IMG/VR virus record: IMGVR_UViG_3300027759_000183
Span: 1-39,630 of that record
Source: a virus
Length of the DNA stretch: 39,630 bases
Strand: one strand, 5' to 3'
Both the position numbers and the translations under genes were made by a program. Numbering within the stretch: position 1 is the stretch's first letter; every line of letters starts with the position of its first letter. Below the pieces are notes generated by a model. The model ran no database searches, was not told the DNA's origin, and saw only the letters and a program-made list of their open reading frames with translations. This document shows, in pieces, positions 1-6,883 of the stretch.

Positions 1-38
<38 letters not shown>

Positions 39-48
39 GTTAAATGGA

Positions 49-93
49 TATTACTCATTAGTAATAACCCACCCCCACCCTTTTTGGGGTGGG
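49..93. other. Two small inverted repeats downstream of the leftward gene
   Basis: Positions 49-55 and 60-66 form a 7-bp stem (TATTACT/AGTAATA, 4-base loop). Positions 74-80 and 87-93 form a second 7-bp stem (CCCACCC/GGGTGGG, 6-base loop). They lie just past the stop codon of the leftward gene at 108-296. Neither is followed by a clear T-run in the leftward direction, so a terminator role is only possible, not shown. Confidence 0.35.
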
Positions 94-107
94 TAGTGAG
101 TTTTGAT

Positions 108-296
108 TTATTTTGTATTGCTTAACTGATTTAATTGTAATAACTGAACTACTGAGCCGTATGCGTTTAACTCTATTCCTACGCGCTTGTATAATCTCAG
201 TAATTTATCAGTAAAGGCTTGGGTTAATTCCCCTTCCACCCAAACCACTTTCTCTTTATCCGCCAAAATGGTATAAGCCTTCACACTCTTAGCCAT
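108..296 (-). CDS. Small hypothetical early protein, 62 aa
   Basis: I do not recognise the family. The protein begins MAKSVKAYTILADKEKVVWVEG and looks like a compact alpha/beta domain without membrane segments or cysteines. I chose the ATG at 296 rather than the in-frame GTG at 302 because GGGGGTG then lies at ribosome-binding distance; the GTG would overlap its own Shine-Dalgarno. The same leader string, TGGAAAGGGGGTG, precedes the leftward gene at 39413-39571, which suggests that both belong to one leftward early unit if the contig ends join. It diverges from the gene at 474. Confidence 0.65.
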   Translation of the reverse strand: MAKSVKAYTILADKEKVVWVEGELTQAFTDKLLRLYKRVGIELNAYGSVVQLLQLNQLSNTK

Positions 297-473
297 AAGC
301 ACCCCCTTTCCACCCCATTTGGTAGGGGTAAAGGTGAGCCTACCCTATTTTGGGGGATTATTGGGTAAAAACACGCCTAAACTAAAGACCGGTCTTTCTT
401 GATAAGTGGGGGTATCTACCCTATATTTGGGGTAGTGGGCAAATCGCTCACTACTTAAAGTAAGGGGTAAGTA
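297..473. promoter_or_regulatory. Divergent intergenic control region with palindromes
   Basis: This region separates the leftward gene (start 296) from the rightward gene (start 474) and must hold both promoters. It contains a perfect 14-bp palindrome at 384-397 (AAAGACCGGTCTTT), a 6-bp hairpin CTACCC/GGGTAG at 416-435, and an imperfect 17-base inverted repeat at 435-451. The string GCCTACCCTATT at 339-350 recurs near the right end (about 39377-39388). No convincing -35/-10 pair could be assigned by eye. An operator role for the palindrome is inference. Confidence 0.5.
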
Positions 474-480
474 ATGAATA
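433..480 (+). repeat. Duplicated leader, copy 1
   Basis: This segment aligns with 913-959 with about seven mismatches and one gap over 48 bases. Each copy contains a 17-base inverted repeat (here GTGGGCAAATCGCTCAC), an A-rich spacer, and the Shine-Dalgarno/start string GGGTAAGTAATGAATA. The copies sit in front of the first two rightward genes, so they may co-regulate them at the level of transcription or translation. Confidence 0.75.
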
Positions 481-896
481 GGCATAAACCTATTAGCGTG
501 AAAATCGCTACTGCTAAGGTGATTAAAGCCTTAGAAGCAAAATTGGCTGAAGTAAAAGCCGATTACACAAATCAAGATGAACTGGAAGCAAAATACCAAA
601 AGCAGTTAGAGGTATGGCGCAAATCCGTTAGTAAGTATGCCGTTGCTCAAATAGCAAAAGCAGAAAACTTACGCACCAATTATCGTGCTTGGAACAAAAC
701 TCTAAATGTAGATTTTGACCTTGTATGTGATGAAGCGGATTTTCCAAAAGAACCTACACGCTCTTATGAGCAAATCCATAGCCACACCTACAACGAAATG
801 AAAAACGAATTGGAAAACGCAATTCGTATCTTAAAAATGACGGATGAAGAAGTAGTCAGCACTAGCACCTATAACGCTATCGCCCGTTATCTATAA
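474..896 (+). CDS. Hypothetical coiled-coil early protein, 140 aa
   Basis: No family was recognised. The protein is highly charged and largely helical. Residues about 10-75 are rich in Lys, Glu and Ala with heptad-like spacing, consistent with a coiled coil. The rest is a mixed helical region containing SYEQIHSHTYNEMKNELENA. There is no signal peptide, membrane segment or cysteine cluster. The ATG follows AAGGGGTAAGTA, a good ribosome-binding site inside the duplicated leader. Its place first in the rightward early group suggests an early host-interaction or regulatory role, but this is only inferred from position. Confidence 0.7.
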   Translation: MNRHKPISVKIATAKVIKALEAKLAEVKADYTNQDELEAKYQKQLEVWRKSVSKYAVAQIAKAENLRTNYRAWNKTLNVDFDLVCDEADFPKEPTRSYEQIHSHTYNEMKNELENAIRILKMTDEEVVSTSTYNAIARYL

Positions 897-912
897 AAAA
901 AGAGATGGAAAA

Positions 913-959
913 TAGTGAGCAAATTGCTCACGATATAAACGAAGGGTAAGTAATGAATA
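913..959 (+). repeat. Duplicated leader, copy 2
   Basis: This is the second copy of the 433-480 element. Here the inverted repeat at 915-931 is perfect: GTGAGCAA, a single A, TTGCTCAC. It ends in the ribosome-binding site and start codon of the gene at 953. The spacing from the palindrome to the start is the same as in copy 1 to within one base. Confidence 0.75.
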
Positions 960-1492
960 CATTAGAAATAAACGAAAACAAGGTTAGCGAATTGCGTCAG
1001 AAGTATGATGCGATAGTTAATCAAGAGGACAATATCGCCCGTGATATTGCCTTCCAGACTTTCCAAATTAGTGGCGCAAATGCCATTAACGATTTAATCG
1101 CAAGTGATGAAATGGATACGAATACCATTAACTTGGTATTGGGTTCATTAGTTGATTTACAAGTTAGAGATTATGCGGTGGGTATAACTACCGAAAGTAA
1201 TCGCGACAAGTTAATTAACATTTGGTCAGCGTTAGCGATAATCGCGCCTAAAGGGTCTATTGCGCCCGTTGCTACTTTATGCGCTATTGCTAATTATGAA
1301 AGCGGAAATGAAAAAACCGCTTTAGAGTGGTTATCTAAAGCTCAAAAAGATGAAAGCGAATACCCACTAGCCAAGTTAATTAATAGAGTAATCCAAGCAG
1401 GTTGGGGTGCTGAGCAATTTGCGGTAATGCGTAAGCAACTACACCCAAAAGTGGTTGCTACTATCTATGGCAATAATGATGAAAATAACTAA
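953..1492 (+). CDS. DUF4192-like protein, 179 aa
   Basis: The protein resembles the C-terminal half of the actinobacterial DUF4192 family. Residues about 70-160 contain a VRDYAVG-type segment, a W-x-ALA-x-IAPKG-x-IAPVATL segment, an alanine-rich ALEWLSKAQ repeat-like helix, a YPLAKL turn and a final AGW, in the family's usual order. Full-length DUF4192 proteins are longer, so this is a short phage version. The molecular role of the family is unknown. It is helical, soluble and lacks cysteine clusters. The ATG follows GAAGGGTAAGTA in the second copy of the duplicated leader. Assignment is from remembered family pattern, not a search. Confidence 0.6.
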   Translation: MNTLEINENKVSELRQKYDAIVNQEDNIARDIAFQTFQISGANAINDLIASDEMDTNTINLVLGSLVDLQVRDYAVGITTESNRDKLINIWSALAIIAPKGSIAPVATLCAIANYESGNEKTALEWLSKAQKDESEYPLAKLINRVIQAGWGAEQFAVMRKQLHPKVVATIYGNNDENN

Positions 1493-1508
1493 GAGGGGTA
1501 AAGTAGTT

Positions 1509-1616
1509 ATGGGGTTATTAGTATTAACTATTGCCTACCTAGTAGCCACGCAGGTTTGGTGGGTTGGTAATGGTTGGTGTATCGGTTCAGTAGATAAGTG
1601 CCTACTTAATCGGTAA
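1509..1616 (+). CDS. Tiny membrane protein, 35 aa
   Basis: The sequence begins MGLLVLTIAYLVATQVWW, a hydrophobic helix long enough to cross the membrane, and ends with a short tail holding two cysteines (GNGWCIGSVDKC). A purine-rich AGAGGGG lies about ten bases upstream of the ATG. It follows the DUF4192-like gene by 16 bases. The gene is too short for confident prediction. A single-pass inner-membrane peptide acting early in infection is the simplest reading. Confidence 0.5.
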   Translation: MGLLVLTIAYLVATQVWWVGNGWCIGSVDKCLLNR

Positions 1617-1872
1617 GCGATACTTACCCTAGAGGGGGGTTATCCAGTAATGGGTAGCCCCCTATCGCTATTTATGGGTGGCGCGGTGGATTAGATACTG
1701 GTGGAGAATTAGGCGGTGATGAAGGATAGTTATTAAAATTAGGGAGAGCCGATAGGTTAGCAAGCCCTGCGCCCTTTACTAATCCCCTAAGGGCTAGCGG
1801 TAAGGGGCTATCAGCCCCGCAAAAGGTCATTAGCGGTCAAACGCTACCCCACATTATTAACTCAGCCGTCTG

Positions 1873-2019
1873 TATATAGTATGTACCCATTACAAATATT
1901 TTTCCTAAAGTCAATATTTTGGGTACCAATATAGCTATATATAGTGACTTACGTCACATCATATAAAGTATTTTACCAGTAAGCGGGAAATCGACCAGAT
2001 TTCCTGCCTTATATATAGT
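1873..2019 (+). promoter_or_regulatory. Three TATATAGT boxes upstream of the late genes
   Basis: TATATAGT occurs at 1873-1880, 1938-1945 and 2012-2019, spaced 65 and 74 bases apart, in the AT-rich core of the intergenic region. Each resembles an extended -10 element, and the last lies about 230 bases upstream of the terminase start. No clear TTGACA-like -35 partners were found, so recognition by a phage-encoded or altered sigma factor is possible. This is inference from base pattern only. Confidence 0.3.
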
Positions 2020-2137
2020 AGGGGAGTAAAACGGGGTGTGGTGAGTTTTACCCCAAAGGAGTCGCTACGTTGAAGACTCCGCTCCTAGGTAGCATCCCTA
2101 AGGGATGATTACCATTCTACCCCTCACTTCGCTGTAG

Positions 2138-2166
2138 CTCGTTCGGGCGCCAAGCCCGTAAACGAG
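2138..2166. other. Two-part stem-loop
   Basis: The outer arms CTCGTT (2138-2143) and AACGAG (2161-2166) enclose inner arms CGGGC (2144-2148) and GCCCG (2154-2158) around the loop GCCAA, with a 2-base bulge on the 3' side. This gives 11 base pairs with no T-run after them. It is therefore more like a structured RNA element or protein-binding site than a terminator. Confidence 0.5.
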
Positions 2167-2249
2167 ATACGCTTTGCGGCAGGTGTAATAGGTTAATCAC
2201 CGGTAACATCAAATATCCCTCCGGTCTAAAGATTTACGACAGGAGAAGT

Positions 2250-4112
2250 GTGTCCGAAAATTCAGCAGATATAGCCAAGCGAATCATCCTAGGTTGTGTT
2301 GCTCAAGGTATGACCATCGAACAAGCTTGCGGTTCAGCCGGTAAGTCAATGAAGACCTATGAATACTATCGTCGCACCGATAAAGTATTCTCCGATAAGG
2401 TAGACCGAACTAGATTAGGTTTAAAAGACAAAGTCTTTGCCTCTGGTGATGTACACGATATATCTTTCGCTGAGTTCCGTGAGCGGTTCCTTAATCAGAA
2501 AACCTTCCCACATCAACAGAATCTGGTAGATGTAATTGAAGGCAAGGAACCAGGATGGCTACACCCCGCTATGAAGTGGGAAGAAGGCCTAGCCAGTAAT
2601 AGAATATTAATTAACATCCCGCCAAACCACGCCAAGTCCATAACGATAACCGTTGACTACGTAACCTGGCAGGTTTGTAAGAATCCTAACTTTAGAGTGT
2701 TGATCGTCTCTCAGACCCAGCGTCTTGCAGCAGACTTTCTATACGCCATCAAACAACGATTAACTCATCCAATGTATGAGAATCTGCAGCAAGCATACGC
2801 TGCTGGCGTAGGTTTTAATAGCAAATCCGCTTCGTGGCAAGCCACCCGTATTACCTTCGGAGATGAGCTAAGAGAATCCTCTGAAAAGGATCCCAATATC
2901 GAAGCGGTTGGTATCGGTGGTCAGATCTACGGTAAACGTGCCGATATGATCATCATCGATGACGCAGTTACATTAAGCAACGCTAATGACTTTGAACGTC
3001 AGATCAAATGGCTAACCCAAGATGTGCGTTCCCGTCTTAACCCCACAGGTAAACTGATAGTAATCGGTACTCGTGTAGCATCCGTTGATCTATATCGAGA
3101 ATTGCGGAACCCCGATAGGTATCCAGGCGGTTTAGTTCCTTGGAAGTATCTGGCTATGCCAGCACTGCTTCAGACAGATGAATCCCCTGAGAAGTGGGAA
3201 ACCTTATGGCCTGCATCAGATCAACCATTCGACGGGCAAGGTGAAGATCAAAAGAATGATGACGGGCTCTATCCAAGATGGAACGGTCGCAACCTCTTCA
3301 ATGAACGACAATCTATGGACGCTTCAACTTGGGCCCTTATCTATCAGCAACAAGACATTTCAGACGATGCTATTTTTGACCCCGTTTGTGTACGTGGCTC
3401 TATTGATGGTATGCGAAAGGCGGGAGCACTTAATGCGGGTTATCCGGGTCATCCTAAAGACCTTAACGGATTCACTTTCATTTGTGGCCTTGATCCTGCT
3501 ATGGTTGGTGACACTGCTGTTGTTTGTTATGCTATTGATCGCAGCAGCCACAAGCGTTATATTGTGGACGCTCATAAGATTACTCGACCTACTCCGGCAC
3601 AGATTCGCCAGCTCATTTTTGACTGGACAGATCTTTACAAACCTAGTGAATGGATCGTCGAGAAAAACGCCTTCCAAGCTTTCTTAACCCAAGACGAAGG
3701 TATCAAGATGCACTTAGCATCAAGGGGTGTAGTTCTTAAAGAACACCATACCGGTTCTAATAAATGGGATTCTGGTTTCGGTGTGGCATCTATGTCCACT
3801 CTATTTGGTACAAAGCAATTAGCCGATGGCAAACACCATCGAGATAACTTAATACATTTACCTAGTGATCAAACTGAGAATGTCAAAGCTCTTATAGAGC
3901 AGTTGATAACTTGGTCTCCGACTACTAAGGGTAAGACCGATATGGTAATGGCTCTTTGGTTCTGTGAGATTAGAGCACGAGAGATGCTTAACTACGGACA
4001 GTACGCACAGCATCATATGAAGAATCCGTTCCTATCAAGTTATGAAAGACAAAAACGAGTAGTAGTCAATATCGATGAACTACTTGCAGAGAAGGCTACA
4101 CAGTTCATCTAA
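2250..4112 (+). CDS. terL: Terminase large subunit (DNA packaging ATPase/nuclease), 620 aa
   Basis: This motor drives genome packaging at the portal and cuts concatemers. Residues 1-55 look like a small helix-turn-helix DNA-binding region (MTIEQACGSAGKSMKTYEYY). The ATPase domain has Walker A IPPNHAKS at 123-130, Walker B DMIIIDD at 232-238 and motif III IGTR at 272-275. The nuclease domain has Asp415 in GLDPA, Glu471 in EWIVEKNAF and Asp564 in KTDMVMA, the acidic triad expected of an RNase H-like fold. Length is slightly above typical because of the N-terminal extension. The GTG start at 2250 follows AGGAGAA. No separate small subunit was recognised; the N-terminal HTH may partly replace it. 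Confidence 0.95.
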   Translation: MSENSADIAKRIILGCVAQGMTIEQACGSAGKSMKTYEYYRRTDKVFSDKVDRTRLGLKDKVFASGDVHDISFAEFRERFLNQKTFPHQQNLVDVIEGKEPGWLHPAMKWEEGLASNRILINIPPNHAKSITITVDYVTWQVCKNPNFRVLIVSQTQRLAADFLYAIKQRLTHPMYENLQQAYAAGVGFNSKSASWQATRITFGDELRESSEKDPNIEAVGIGGQIYGKRADMIIIDDAVTLSNANDFERQIKWLTQDVRSRLNPTGKLIVIGTRVASVDLYRELRNPDRYPGGLVPWKYLAMPALLQTDESPEKWETLWPASDQPFDGQGEDQKNDDGLYPRWNGRNLFNERQSMDASTWALIYQQQDISDDAIFDPVCVRGSIDGMRKAGALNAGYPGHPKDLNGFTFICGLDPAMVGDTAVVCYAIDRSSHKRYIVDAHKITRPTPAQIRQLIFDWTDLYKPSEWIVEKNAFQAFLTQDEGIKMHLASRGVVLKEHHTGSNKWDSGFGVASMSTLFGTKQLADGKHHRDNLIHLPSDQTENVKALIEQLITWSPTTKGKTDMVMALWFCEIRAREMLNYGQYAQHHMKNPFLSSYERQKRVVVNIDELLAEKATQFI

Positions 4113-4122
4113 GGAGAAAACA

Positions 4123-4311
4123 ATGGGACAAACAAGTTGGATTACCAACGCTGAAGGCGAGCAAGAGTACGTAGACAAAGGCGCAATTACAATGCCTACA
4201 CCATCAATGGTAGGTGGTATGAAGTATGCAGCAGCTAAGGCTGTAGCGGATGCTACAGACAAAGTTGAATGGCCTACAAACGTTGCTGGTCAAACCGATC
4301 AAGGTATGTAA
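4123..4311 (+). CDS. Small hypothetical protein between terminase and portal, 62 aa
   Basis: The protein begins MGQTSWITNAEGEQEYVDKG and has an alanine-rich helical middle. No family, membrane segment or cysteines were seen. The ATG at 4123 follows AAGGAGAAAACA, a strong ribosome-binding site, so I prefer it to a longer reading that would start inside the terminase gene. Its place between terminase and portal suggests a minor virion or packaging role, but this is position only. Confidence 0.7.
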   Translation: MGQTSWITNAEGEQEYVDKGAITMPTPSMVGGMKYAAAKAVADATDKVEWPTNVAGQTDQGM

Positions 4312-4320
4312 GGAATTTAA

Positions 4321-6072
4321 TTGTTAAATATAAGAGAGATCACTGCTTTAGTATCTCGTCTACAAACTAAATATGCACAGCGTGATGGACGTATGCGTGA
4401 TGTGCTATCAGTTCGTCAGGGCGATATATCTAAAGTTTATCCGTCGATGTTTTCTGAGGAATATCCAAAGCCTCTCATCGCCAACCTTATTGACGTTTCC
4501 GCTCGTGATCTAGCGGAGGCAATGGCACCTCTACCAACATTTAGTTGCTCTGCTTCTAATATGGTTTCAGATGCCGCTCGTAAAGCAGCAGATACCCGTG
4601 CTCGTATTGCAAATTATTATGTAGGCCGTTCCGAACTTAGTGTTCAAATGTATACCGGTGCTGATTGGTATAACACTTACGGAATGATGATTGGTATGAT
4701 TGACCTTGATTACGAAGGCAATGAACCAACAATTAAACTTATTAACCCATTTGGTGCATACCCAGAGATTGACCGTTTTGGTCGTTGCTTATCTCTAACA
4801 CAGGTTGTTGGTATGGATGCACAGTCACTAGCGTCAATGTACCCAGAGTACGCAGATCAAATTTTAAATAGAAACACATTTACACCAGGCTCTCCATATC
4901 TTTCTTTAGTTCGCTACCACGATAAAGATCAAGATGTAATTTACTTACCAGAGCGTAAAGATTTAGTTCTAGCCCGTACACCTAATCCAATCGGTAGATG
5001 TATGGCTCGTGTTGCTTTCCGTCCATCTATTGATGGCGAAGCTCGTGGACAGTTTGATGATGTACTAGCAGTTCAGTTAGCCCGTGCTCGTTTTGCAGTA
5101 CTACAGATCCAAGCTGCTGAGAAATCTATTCAAGCACCTATTGCTATTCCACAAGATGTACAAGAATTAGCCCTTGGACCAGACGCAATTATGCGTTCAT
5201 CCAATCCACAATCTATCCGCCGTGTTCCATTAGAACTTCCTGTTGGAGTATTCCAAGAGTCAGGCGTATTAGAGCGTGAACTTCGTATGGGTGCTCGTTA
5301 TCCAGAATCTCGTTCTGGTCAACTAGACGCATCTGTTGTTACAGGTCGTGGCGTTCAAGCACTACAAGCTGGATTTGATACACAGATCAAAGCAGCACAA
5401 GCACAGTTCGCTAGAGTATTTGCTGAGTTAGTTAGCATTTGCTTTGAGGCAGATGAAAAACTATTTGGTAACAAGGTAAAAGAAATTCGTGGTATCGACG
5501 ACGGTACCCCGTACACAATGAAATATGTTCCAGCCCGTGCTATCAATGGTGATTACACTGTAGATGTTCGCTATGGAATTATGTCAGGATTAGATCCTAA
5601 CCGTGCAGTTATTGCATTACTACAAATGCGTTCTGACAAATTGGTATCTCGTGACTATGTACGACGTGAGATTCCCGTTGAGATTAACGTTACTCAAGAG
5701 GAACAAAAAGTTGATATTGAAGAAATGCGTGATGCACTAAGAGTTGCTGTAGCACAATATGCTCAAGCAATTCCAGCATTAGCAGCACAAGGACAAGATC
5801 CTTCACAGATCATTAGCCGTATTGCCGAAGTAATTCAGGGACGGCAAAAAGGTATGCAGATTGAAAATATTGTGGAGAAGGCATTTATGCTTGAACCACA
5901 ACCACAGGCTTCCCAAGGGATGCCTCAGATGCCGGTAGCAGGTGCGGCCCCCGCTCCTGCCTCGCAGCCTACTCCAGTACAAACTGGCGGTGCGGCCCCT
6001 GCTCCTGGCGAACAACCACAAGGTAGACCAGACATTGCATCATTGCTCGCTTCAATCGGCGGCGCAGCATAA
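4321..6072 (+). CDS. Portal protein, 583 aa
   Basis: The dodecameric portal forms the DNA entry vertex and docks the terminase. Features typical of portals include the ANLIDVSARDLAEAMAPLP segment, the aromatic motif GADWYNTYGMMIGMIDLDYEG followed by INPFGAYPEID, and a helical stem/crown region around residues 250-380 (ALQAGFDTQIKAAQAQFARVFAE). The last 60 residues are rich in Pro, Ala and Gln and probably disordered. The start is TTG at 4321 after AAGGAATT; no better start lies nearby. It directly follows the terminase and a small gene, the standard order for packaging modules. Confidence 0.88.
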   Translation: MLNIREITALVSRLQTKYAQRDGRMRDVLSVRQGDISKVYPSMFSEEYPKPLIANLIDVSARDLAEAMAPLPTFSCSASNMVSDAARKAADTRARIANYYVGRSELSVQMYTGADWYNTYGMMIGMIDLDYEGNEPTIKLINPFGAYPEIDRFGRCLSLTQVVGMDAQSLASMYPEYADQILNRNTFTPGSPYLSLVRYHDKDQDVIYLPERKDLVLARTPNPIGRCMARVAFRPSIDGEARGQFDDVLAVQLARARFAVLQIQAAEKSIQAPIAIPQDVQELALGPDAIMRSSNPQSIRRVPLELPVGVFQESGVLERELRMGARYPESRSGQLDASVVTGRGVQALQAGFDTQIKAAQAQFARVFAELVSICFEADEKLFGNKVKEIRGIDDGTPYTMKYVPARAINGDYTVDVRYGIMSGLDPNRAVIALLQMRSDKLVSRDYVRREIPVEINVTQEEQKVDIEEMRDALRVAVAQYAQAIPALAAQGQDPSQIISRIAEVIQGRQKGMQIENIVEKAFMLEPQPQASQGMPQMPVAGAAPAPASQPTPVQTGGAAPAPGEQPQGRPDIASLLASIGGAA

Positions 6073-6089
6073 AGTAAAGGGGGTGAACA

Positions 6090-6230
6090 ATGAACAAAGG
6101 ATCAAGAGCATCAGCTCCTATGTCAAAGCCAGTTGAAGGTAAGAAGGATACTTCTAAGCCAGCAGGCGGCAAGACATATTTCGGCTACACAGCAGCAGCT
6201 CGTAAAGGAAACAAAGTAAAAAAGGGCTAA
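6090..6230 (+). CDS. Small basic protein, 46 aa
   Basis: The sequence begins MNKGSRASAPMSKPVEGKKD and is rich in Lys, Gly, Ser and Ala with a short aromatic patch KTYFGYTAAARKGNK. It is likely disordered and may bind nucleic acid or the capsid interior. The ATG at 6090 lies after AAGGGGGTGAAC, a strong ribosome-binding site. In composition it resembles the tiny basic proteins downstream of the capsid gene (16761-17795), which suggests a shared virion or DNA-condensing role. That link is inference. Confidence 0.65.
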   Translation: MNKGSRASAPMSKPVEGKKDTSKPAGGKTYFGYTAAARKGNKVKKG

Positions 6231-6255
6231 TTAATTATTAGATAGGTGGTTGGGT

Positions 6256-6480
6256 GTGGACGACAATAAAAATTTCGTACCACGCCCGATTCACCTTGCA
6301 GATGTATTAGTCGTACTTGCAGGATTTTTTAATAACGTAGCACAGAGTGTAGTTGTGTTAACAGAAGAATTTTTAGAATTAACAGTTTATAATGCGAATA
6401 GAGAAACCAAAGTCAAGAAGGTTTGGGAAGACTTTGCTAACGATTTAGAAAAAATTGAGGAGGACCAAGATGGCGCTTGA
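6256..6480 (+). CDS. Small hypothetical acidic protein, 74 aa
   Basis: Residues about 14-40 (LADVLVVLAGFFNNVAQSVVVL) form a hydrophobic or amphipathic helix, followed by a charged helical tail ending EKIEEDQDGA. I chose the GTG at 6256, which has AGGTGG six bases upstream; a TTG at 6250 would begin inside that site. It overlaps the next gene by 11 bases. No family was recognised. A helical virion component near the portal is plausible. Confidence 0.6.
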   Translation: MDDNKNFVPRPIHLADVLVVLAGFFNNVAQSVVVLTEEFLELTVYNANRETKVKKVWEDFANDLEKIEEDQDGA

Positions 6481-6883
6481 AGACGCAGTTAATCCAATTA
6501 AAGGAGCATCAGGTCCAGGTAAGTATGCAAAGAGAATTGATCGTATGCCAGCTAACGCATATGGCGAGCAAAAACAAACAGCAGAAATAGCATCAGGTGC
6601 ACCATTGGCTAGAACTCCAGATGTTCGCCCAGCACCTGCATCAGAAGTTAAACAAGCGGCAACTATGGGTGAAGTGACCCCATTGTTTGCGCCAAGCTCA
6701 CGTCCATCTGAACCAGTTACTGCAGGTGTAGATATTGGAGCAGGCCCAGGCGCTGACGCTCTTATGATGAGATCATTATATTCAAACAACAAAGTTTCAG
6801 ATGCTCTTGCCCAAATGCTTCCTTACGACACCACTGGTGAGATTGGTATTTTGTATCAACAAGCTCTTGCACGGGGTATGTAG
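6470..6883 (+). CDS. Hypothetical virion-region protein, 137 aa
   Basis: The protein is rich in Ala, Pro and Gly for its first 100 residues (for example SGAPLARTPDVRPAPASE) and so probably extended or disordered. A short ordered C-terminus contains SDALAQMLPYDTTGEIGILYQQALARGM. The ATG at 6470 follows GAGGAGGA. Its stop overlaps the GTG of the giant downstream gene by one base (TAGTG), so the two are probably translationally coupled. No family was recognised. Location suggests a minor head protein or partner of the large protein. Confidence 0.65.
   Translation: MALEDAVNPIKGASGPGKYAKRIDRMPANAYGEQKQTAEIASGAPLARTPDVRPAPASEVKQAATMGEVTPLFAPSSRPSEPVTAGVDIGAGPGADALMMRSLYSNNKVSDALAQMLPYDTTGEIGILYQQALARGM

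Larger units (their letters stand above)
1617..2249. other. Gene-free, hairpin-rich intergenic region
   Basis: I see no credible gene on either strand. The region carries many inverted repeats: GGGGCT/AGCCCC at 1804-1818; GTGAC/GTCAC at 1944-1957; a 9-bp stem with one G-T pair at 1984-2006; GGAGTC/GACTCC at 2058-2080; CATCCC/GGGATG at 2093-2107; and a two-part stem at 2138-2166 (CTCGTT/AACGAG outside CGGGC/GCCCG). The octamer TATATAGT occurs at 1873, 1938 and 2012. It lies between the early genes and the terminase. A packaging site, a replication origin, a late-promoter region or a structured RNA are all possible. Confidence 0.6.

Noticed and set aside
74-93. GC-rich hairpin as a terminator of the leftward gene
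   Set aside because: In the leftward direction no T-run follows the stem, and if the ends join the leftward unit should continue, so it is listed only as an inverted repeat.
2131-2170. tRNA-like arm containing GTTCGGGC near 2141
   Set aside because: The surrounding bases do not fold into a cloverleaf, there is no acceptor stem or anticodon arm at the right distances, so it is only a stem-loop.
3178-3687. Plus-strand 169-codon frame inside the terminase gene
   Set aside because: The terminase motifs in the other frame are continuous and functional. This frame gives a low-complexity Leu/Val-rich product without a start signal.
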